The notes beneath the pieces were generated by a model, which ran no database searches, was not told the DNA's origin, and saw nothing but the letters and a program-made list of their open reading frames with translations. The position numbers were made by a program, and so were the translations under genes. A DNA stretch of 56,912 nucleotides. Source: Acidimicrobiaceae bacterium (GTDB lineage Bacteria; Actinomycetota; Acidimicrobiia; Acidimicrobiales; Aldehydirespiratoraceae). Of this stretch, positions 51,461-56,912 are shown piece by piece (positions within the stretch are counted from its first letter, which is position 1; each line of letters opens with the position of its first letter). The stretch spans positions 1 to 56,912 of the forward strand of contig VYCW01000008.1 in NCBI GenBank assembly GCA_009843735.1, read 5' to 3'.

Positions 51461-51894
51461 CCGGCACAGCCGGTGACGCCGCCGAGAGAGCCCGAGCGTT
51501 CATCCATGCGATCGTCTGGGCCGAGCACACCACCCTGTGGGACCTGCTGAGCGACCACGGCCGGGCCGCCGCCCTGTCGGTGGCGATGCGCAACGGCCTC
51601 GACCGGGTGGCGGCCGGACGGATACGCGACGACCTCGCCGATCCCGTCGAGCGGGAGCGCTTCCTGCAGCAACTGGTGGGAGGGCTGCGCCGCGATCTGC
51701 GCAGCGTCGAGATCACCGAACTGGCGCTGGGAGAGTGCCACGCTGTCGAGGACGGCTCGGTTGCGGTCGAGTTGCTGTCGCCGTCGCAGCTCCCCGGCAT
51801 CGACGCCTGGCCAGCCGGCCGGCTCGTCCTGAGCTGCGACGCCGACCGGGGCTGGGTGGTCGACCGGTTGGAGCCCAGGCTGGCCGGGCCGTGA
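51457..51894 (+). CDS. Hydrogenase-operon protein of unknown function
   Basis: A 145-aa protein, helical N-terminal half (ARAFIHAIVWAEHTTLWDLLS) and beta-rich C-terminal half (VAVELLSPS, GRLVLSCDADRGWVVDRLEP), possibly NTF2-like. GTG start overlapping the TPR gene stop (GTGA). No family recognised. Confidence 0.7.
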   Translation: MTGTAGDAAERARAFIHAIVWAEHTTLWDLLSDHGRAAALSVAMRNGLDRVAAGRIRDDLADPVERERFLQQLVGGLRRDLRSVEITELALGECHAVEDGSVAVELLSPSQLPGIDAWPAGRLVLSCDADRGWVVDRLEPRLAGP

Positions 51895-52586
51895 CACCGC
51901 CCACGAGGACGGCAGCCGTGGCGCTGTCCGTCGAGGCGCTACTGCACCAGTGGGCCCGCCAGTCGGCCGCTCCCGCCGGAGCGGCCGTCGTGGCCGACAC
52001 CGAGATCGCGGCCCGGCGCCGCGGTGGCATGGAATGGCGCACCCCCGACGCCGTCGCGGTGAGCGTGCTGGCCCGGCCCGCAGCACTCGATCCATCGATG
52101 GTCGATGTGGGCTGGGCGGCTGCCAGCCTGGCCGCGGCCCGAGCGCTGGATGCTTGTTTCGGCGGTCACCGGTCTTGCCTTTGGCCCGATCGGATCGAGT
52201 GCGAACCGGAAGACGGCCTCGATGTGGCCGTCAGCTCGGCCTGCACGCTGGGCCCCGGTCGGGTCGAGTTCGCCGCACTCACGGTCCGGGTCGGGCCCGT
52301 CGTCCCACTCGAAGAGCGTTCCCGGATCACCGGCGAGTTGCTGACGCACCTGCGGGACCTGGCATCAGGGCTCGACGATCCGGCGTCAGTCCTCGACGCC
52401 TACCGGGGCGGCTGCTCCACCCTGGGACGAGCAGTCGAGCTGCGGATGCTGCCCCACGGGTCCATGCGAGGTGTGGCCGCCGACGTCGACGACGCTGGCC
52501 GGCTCGTTCTGGCGTCGCCGACCGGCCTGCGGGAACCGATCGCGGTCGCGTCGATCAACGAAGTGAGGCTGCTGCCAGTCCAGTAG
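51891..52586 (+). CDS. Biotin/lipoate-ligase-fold protein in the hydrogenase operon
   Basis: A 231-aa protein. VVADTEIAARRRGGMEWRTPDAVAVSVLARP occupies the place of the biotin-ligase signature QTaGRGRrGR.W.s..g..l..S...rP. A C-terminal domain like BPL_C (LRMLPHGSMRGVAADVDDAGRLVLASP) follows. The biotin loop is altered and the ATP-binding lysine is not evident, so activity is doubtful. It is the last gene, GTG-coupled to its neighbour. It could be a protein-modifying or ligand-binding factor for assembly. Confidence 0.72.
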   Translation: MTPPTRTAAVALSVEALLHQWARQSAAPAGAAVVADTEIAARRRGGMEWRTPDAVAVSVLARPAALDPSMVDVGWAAASLAAARALDACFGGHRSCLWPDRIECEPEDGLDVAVSSACTLGPGRVEFAALTVRVGPVVPLEERSRITGELLTHLRDLASGLDDPASVLDAYRGGCSTLGRAVELRMLPHGSMRGVAADVDDAGRLVLASPTGLREPIAVASINEVRLLPVQ

Positions 52587-52610
52587 CGGCCACGGAGCGC
52601 CTCGATTGAA

Positions 52611-52656
52611 TCTCGGGTGAGTTGTGTGTCATATACACACCAATACTCAACCGAGA
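52611..52656. terminator. Long imperfect stem-loop between convergent genes
   Basis: TCTCGG-x-TGAGT pairs with ACTCA-x-CCGAGA, and inside GTGTGT pairs with ACACAC around CATAT. It lies between the hydrogenase operon end (52586) and the convergent EamA gene end (52677), so a bidirectional terminator is likely. It is AT-richer than its surroundings. Confidence 0.6.
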
Positions 52657-52676
52657 ATCGGTACTCCGCGCCGGAT

Positions 52677-53534
52677 TCAGGCGGCAGTTGAGAACAGGAT
52701 GATGGCGACCGCGCCCAGCGCCGCGCCGGCCCACTGCCAGCGGCGCACGGCCTCATGGTAGATCCGCCACGCCAGTGTCATGGCCGTCACCGGCGCGAAA
52801 CCGAGCATCGCGGCGATCACCGCCACGTTGCCCCGCTGGAAGGCGATGACCATGGCGATCACGGCCCCGATGTCGATCAGGCCCACTAGGACACCGAAGC
52901 GGCGAGCGTCCCTGGACACCGGGGCCATCAACCGGAACGGCACCGTCACGAGAGGGATGACGGCCACCGCGCCCAACTGGGTCAGGAACGCGGGCATCGC
53001 CCCGGCGTCGGGGGTGATCTGCGCGAAGGTGAGGCTCAGGCACCCAAGGATCGCCCCCACGAGGCAACCCAACGCCAGGGCTGATCCGGATCGGAGCATC
53101 TCGGTGGTGGGTAGCTGGCCTTCGCTCGAGATGAGCAGCACCGCGGGAACGGCCAGCGCCACGCCGACCAGTTCTGCTCCGCCCAGCGCGTCGCCGGTCA
53201 GGGGGCCCACCACCGCTGGGATTATCAGCGACACCAGGCTGAACACCGGCGCTACCACTGCCATCGGGCCCCGCTCCATGGAGAGGTACAGCAGCGGCCG
53301 GGCCGTGGCCGCGAACACCAGCGCCAGCATCGTCCAGTAGAAGTCGGTCCGGCCGAAGTGGGCGGGCGGGAACACCAGCACGAAGAGGCCCGCCACCGCC
53401 GCACCCACGATCGACGCCACCCATGCGATCGACACCACCGCGCCGGGATGGTCGATACGGCGGCCGCCGACGCCCCCGAAGAAGTCGCCGGTCCCGAGCA
53501 GCGCCGCGGCCAGTCCCCCTAGGAATACAGGCAA
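52677..53534 (-). CDS. EamA/DMT-family transporter
   Basis: A 285-aa inner-membrane protein with about ten helices in two repeats (GGLAAALLGTGDFFGGVGG; IAFQRGNVAVIAAMLGFAPVTAMTL). It lacks the histidine tail of the relative at 37563. The TTG start at 53534 lacks a strong ribosome-binding site. Substrate unknown. Divergent from hyuA. Confidence 0.85.
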   Translation of the reverse strand: MPVFLGGLAAALLGTGDFFGGVGGRRIDHPGAVVSIAWVASIVGAAVAGLFVLVFPPAHFGRTDFYWTMLALVFAATARPLLYLSMERGPMAVVAPVFSLVSLIIPAVVGPLTGDALGGAELVGVALAVPAVLLISSEGQLPTTEMLRSGSALALGCLVGAILGCLSLTFAQITPDAGAMPAFLTQLGAVAVIPLVTVPFRLMAPVSRDARRFGVLVGLIDIGAVIAMVIAFQRGNVAVIAAMLGFAPVTAMTLAWRIYHEAVRRWQWAGAALGAVAIILFSTAA

Positions 53535-53670
53535 GTCATCAGGCTACGTTGCAGGCTCGCCATACCGGCTCGGCTGCGGCCGTCGGCTCCAACCCGGGCA
53601 ATACGATGCTCGGATCGACGCAGACTCCACGGACGGTTGCACGTCGGGCCCGACGACGCTCGGCATCGAC

Positions 53671-55626
53671 GTGGGCGGCACGTTCACCGACGTCGCCTCC
53701 TGGGACGGCGAGGCCATGACCGTCGGCAAGGTGCCCTCCACTCCCCGCGACCAGAGCGAGGGGGTCATGGCCGGTGCCGGCGGCGCGGTGGACCCTGGAG
53801 GGCGGGCCGACCTGCTGCACGGCACGACCGTGGCCACCAACGCGCTGCTCGAGCGGCGCGGGGCCCGGACGCTGCTGGTGACCGACGCCGGGTTCGAGTC
53901 GCTGATCGAGATCGCCCGCCAGGACCGCCCGTCGTTGTACGACCCGTTCGCCGACCGGGCCAGGCCGCTGGCCGAGCCCGGGCTGCGCATGGGGGTCGAC
54001 GTGGGCGCGGTCGGTCACGACGACGGGGAAGCGGCGGCGGCTGCGGTCGCGGCCGTGGCCCGCGACCAGGGCGTGGAGGCGGTGGCGGTGTGCCTGATGT
54101 ACTCCTACGCCGACTCCGCGGCCGAGCGGGCGCTGGCCGAGCGCCTGCGCGTTGAGGTGGGGGTGCCGGTTTCGGCTTCGTCCGAGGTGGTTGCCGAGTT
54201 CAGGGAGTACGAGCGGTTCTCCACCGCGGTGCTCAACGCCTTCCTGTCACCCGAGGTGGCCCGCTACATGGGCAGCCTGGCCGACCGGGCGGGGCGGTCG
54301 GGCTTCATCGACGAGATCTCGGTCATGCGGTCCTCGGGCGGGCTGGTGTCTCTCGACCACGCCTCGGCGTTCCCGGCGTCGATCCTGCTGTCGGGGCCGG
54401 CCGGCGGGGTGGTGGCCGCAGCCGCGCTGGGCGAGCTCATGGGCACGGGCACGCTGATCTCGTTCGACATGGGCGGCACCTCGACTGACGTGTGCCGGGT
54501 GCGCCGGGGCCGCCCCGAGGTGACCTACAACCGGGAGATCGCGGGTCATGCCTGCCTGATGCCGTCGGTGGCGGTTCACACCGTCGGCGCCGGGGGCGGG
54601 TCGGTGGCCTGGGCCGACCCCGGCGGCGCCCTGCGGGTGGGGCCCCGCTCCGCGGGGGCCGACCCCGGCCCGGCCTGCTACGGCCGCGGCGGGACCGAGC
54701 CGACCGTCACCGACGCCAACCTGGTGCTGGGCCGGCTGGATCCCAACGCCAGACTGGCCGGGACGGTCGCGCTGCGGTCCGACCTGGCCACGGGTGCCTT
54801 CGAGCGGCTGGGTTCGCAGCTGTCGCTGGATCCCGTCGAGGCCGCGCTGGGGGTGGTGGCCGTGGTCGAGTCGCACATGACCCACGCGGTGCGGGCGGTG
54901 TCGGTGGAGCAGGGCACCGACCCCCGAAACGCGGTGCTGATGGCCTTCGGGGGCGCGGGCGGCCTGCACGCCAGCGCGCTGGCCCGGTCCCTGGAGATGG
55001 ACGGAGTCATCGTCCCGCCCTATGCCGGGGTGTTCTCCGCCTTCGGACTGCTCCTGAGCCCGCCCCGGGCCGACGCGGCCCAGACCGTCAACGTCACCGC
55101 CACCGACCGCCACCGGCTACCGGCCGCGGCCGGTGACCTGCTGGCCACGGCGCGCCGCCGGATCGAGGCCGACAGCGGCCAGCCCGCCCGGACCGCGGCC
55201 CTGATCGTGGACATGCGCTATGTGGGCCAGGCCCACGAGACGTCGGTGCCCTACACGGAAGGCGAGCCGTGGGAGACGCTGTGCGAGCGATTCCATGGCC
55301 TGCACGCCGAGCGCAACGGGTTCGCCCGTCCCACCGATCCGGTGGAGGCGGTGACAGTACGGGCCGAGACGGTGGGCTCGGCCGCGCTGGACTGGGCCGA
55401 CCTGCCCGAGTTCAAGCCGGAGTCCGGCGACGCTAGGCGCGGGTCGCGCGCCGTGCTGGGCCGGTCCGGTCCGGCCGAGGCGGAGGTGTGGTGGCGTCCG
55501 GCGCTGCCGGCGGGTGCCGAGGTGACCGGGCCGGCCATCATCGCCGAGGGCGAGTCCACGACGTATCTGGCTGACGGCGACCGGGCGGCGGTCCACAAGA
55601 CCGGCGCCCTGAGGATCGAGTGGTGA
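53671..55626 (+). CDS. hyuA: Hydantoinase/oxoprolinase subunit A
   Basis: A 651-aa ASKHA-fold ATPase half of a 5-oxoprolinase or N-methylhydantoinase. Seen: GGTFTDVASWDG, GTTVATNALLERRGARTLLVTD, SSGGLVSLDHASAFPASILLSGPAGGVVAA, DMGGTSTDVCRV, AFGGAGGLHASALARSL. The conserved start should read R.G.DVGGTFTD, and GID is indeed coded in frame just before GTG 53671, but no ATG, GTG or TTG precedes it in frame back to at least 53521. The true start is therefore unknown (non-standard start, or a frameshift near 53610-53660). Operon with hyuB. Confidence 0.88.
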   Translation: MGGTFTDVASWDGEAMTVGKVPSTPRDQSEGVMAGAGGAVDPGGRADLLHGTTVATNALLERRGARTLLVTDAGFESLIEIARQDRPSLYDPFADRARPLAEPGLRMGVDVGAVGHDDGEAAAAAVAAVARDQGVEAVAVCLMYSYADSAAERALAERLRVEVGVPVSASSEVVAEFREYERFSTAVLNAFLSPEVARYMGSLADRAGRSGFIDEISVMRSSGGLVSLDHASAFPASILLSGPAGGVVAAAALGELMGTGTLISFDMGGTSTDVCRVRRGRPEVTYNREIAGHACLMPSVAVHTVGAGGGSVAWADPGGALRVGPRSAGADPGPACYGRGGTEPTVTDANLVLGRLDPNARLAGTVALRSDLATGAFERLGSQLSLDPVEAALGVVAVVESHMTHAVRAVSVEQGTDPRNAVLMAFGGAGGLHASALARSLEMDGVIVPPYAGVFSAFGLLLSPPRADAAQTVNVTATDRHRLPAAAGDLLATARRRIEADSGQPARTAALIVDMRYVGQAHETSVPYTEGEPWETLCERFHGLHAERNGFARPTDPVEAVTVRAETVGSAALDWADLPEFKPESGDARRGSRAVLGRSGPAEAEVWWRPALPAGAEVTGPAIIAEGESTTYLADGDRAAVHKTGALRIEW

Positions 55627-55630
55627 CGGC

Positions 55631-56912
55631 GTGGGGCTGAACGCGATCGACTTGGAGGTGGCCCGACACCGGTTCACGGCCGCGGCCGACGAGATGGGCG
55701 GGGTGCTGCGCCGCACCGGCTACTCCCCCAACATCAAGGAGCGGGCCGACTTCTCGACCGCGCTGTTCGTGCCCGCCGGCGAGCTGCTGGCCCAGGCCGA
55801 GCACATTCCCGTGCACCTCGGTTCGATGCCGGCGTCGGTGCAGGCCGTGATCGACGCCTTCGGCAGCACTCTGGAGCTCGACGCCCAGTACGCGGTCAAC
55901 GACCCCTACTACGGCGGCACCCACCTGAACGACCTGACCATCGTGCGGCCGGTCGCCTTCGGGGGCGACCTGGTCGGATGGGTGGCCAACCGGGCCCACC
56001 ATTCCGACGTGGGCGGGGACGCGCCCGGGTCGATGCCGGCCGACGCCACCCGGCTCGATCAGGAGGGTCATGTGGTCCCGCCGACGCTGGCCGCCCGGCA
56101 GGGCCAGTGGGTGCCGGAGTTCCTCGACCCGTTCCTGGCCGCCACCCGCACTCCGGACGAGCGGGTCGGGGACCTGTCGGCCCAGCTCGGCGCCAACGAG
56201 GTCGGCGCCAGGAGGCTGATCGAGCTATGCGAAGCCTACGGGCCGGCAGGGATCAGCGCCGTCTGCGACGGGCTGCTCGACTACGGCGAGCGGCGGATGC
56301 GGGCCGCCATCGGCGACCTGCCCGACGGGGCTTACGAGTTCGAGGACTACGTGGAGGGCCCCGACCGCCTCCACAACATCGCGGTGCGGGTCACCATCGA
56401 CGGCTCGGAACTGCACGCCGACTTCGCGGGCTCGGCGCCGCAGGTGGAGGCCAACTTCAACTCGGTGGAGGCGGTGGCGGTGTCGTGCCTCTACTACGCG
56501 GTGCGGGTGGCCACCGACCCGTCCATCCCCGCCAACGGCGGCTGCTACCGGTCGGTCACCATGTCGTCGCCGGCGGGCTCGATCGTTAGCGCCGAGCCGC
56601 CCGCCGCAGTGGCCGCAGGCAACGTCGAGACCTCCCAGCGGATCGCCGACGCGCTGCTCGGGGCGCTGGCGCAGGCCGCTCCGGAGGCGGTGCCGGCCGC
56701 GTCGCAGGGGACGATGAACAACGTGCTGGCCGGGTCGGACGCCTTCGCCTACTACGAGACGGTCGGCGGCGGGCAGGGCGGGCGCCGGGGCCTCGCCGGC
56801 CAGTCCGGCATCCACACCGGCATGACCAACACCAAGAACACGCCCATCGAGAGCCTGGTCCAGCACTACCCGCTGCGCATCACCGCCTACGGGCTGCGCT
56901 CCGGCAGCGGCG
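55631..56912 (+). CDS. hyuB: Hydantoinase/oxoprolinase subunit B (partial)
   Basis: At least 427 codons, running off the window. It opens [28 protein letters not shown], with [33 protein letters not shown] and [17 protein letters not shown] (metal-binding His/Asp cluster), then [18 protein letters not shown]. It is the catalytic half of ATP-dependent 5-oxoproline or N-methylhydantoin hydrolysis. GTG 55631 lies 4 bp after hyuA. Confidence 0.92.
   Translation, partial: MGLNAIDLEVARHRFTAAADEMGGVLRRTGYSPNIKERADFSTALFVPAGELLAQAEHIPVHLGSMPASVQAVIDAFGSTLELDAQYAVNDPYYGGTHLNDLTIVRPVAFGGDLVGWVANRAHHSDVGGDAPGSMPADATRLDQEGHVVPPTLAARQGQWVPEFLDPFLAATRTPDERVGDLSAQLGANEVGARRLIELCEAYGPAGISAVCDGLLDYGERRMRAAIGDLPDGAYEFEDYVEGPDRLHNIAVRVTIDGSELHADFAGSAPQVEANFNSVEAVAVSCLYYAVRVATDPSIPANGGCYRSVTMSSPAGSIVSAEPPAAVAAGNVETSQRIADALLGALAQAAPEAVPAASQGTMNNVLAGSDAFAYYETVGGGQGGRRGLAGQSGIHTGMTNTKNTPIESLVQHYPLRITAYGLRSGSG

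Overview
The window is high-GC DNA with dense, overlapping gene starts, many GTG/TTG starts and lineage-typical proteins (PspC-domain sensors, RmuC, an actinobacterial-type H2-oxidation locus). It is most likely an actinobacterium, perhaps an uncultured Acidimicrobiia-like lineage; the class is inference.

Layout. Position 1-55 is the 3' half of a selenocysteine tRNA (selC), and 242-21190 is mostly housekeeping and regulatory: a fused histidine kinase/response regulator, a kinase-regulator pair, a TetR regulator, a sigma-70 factor, NAD+ synthetase, glutamine synthetase II, an HD protein, lipoproteins, a sulfotransferase, PspC-type stress sensors and a methyltransferase. From 21209 to 29497 (minus strand) lies a predicted metal-uptake and delivery locus: a periplasmic binding protein, a permease, a permease-ATPase-ATPase fusion, a DsrE-family protein, two CooC-family ATPases and two tiny membrane proteins. 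hypF diverges from it at 29580. After RmuC, a third CooC paralogue and a secreted TolB/RTX lipoprotein come two divergent hydrogenase operons. The minus-strand one (44535 to 37563) encodes three small membrane proteins, a metal-binding winged-helix-like protein, PadR, a fourth CooC paralogue, HypC, an SIS-domain protein, HypD, HypE and an EamA transporter with a histidine-rich tail. The plus-strand one (44663-52586) encodes the [NiFe]-hydrogenase small and large subunits (best guess group 2a, Huc-like), a degenerate maturation-protease-like protein, a NifU-domain protein, the maturation endopeptidase and several poorly known proteins, including a biotin-ligase-fold protein. An EamA transporter and hyuA/hyuB (partial) close the window.

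Main discovery. Two genes in the metal-delivery locus carry in-frame TGA codons exactly where family members have functional cysteines. The CooC-family ATPase at 21828-22562 has TGA at codons 104 and 106, replacing both cysteines of the CXC metal-binding motif (UPU). The DsrE-family protein at 23346-23720 has TGA at codon 81, replacing the conserved DsrE/TusD cysteine. Each is followed by a perfect hairpin whose loop starts exactly 19 nt after the (second) TGA, which fits bacterial SECIS rules, and selC lies in the same window. I infer a selenium-dependent nickel-handling pathway serving the [NiFe] hydrogenase. Three promoters of these operons share a palindrome, CTAGATGCA-N3-TGCATCTAG, which suggests one regulon. 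No HypA or HypB is present in the window, whereas four CooC-type ATPases are.
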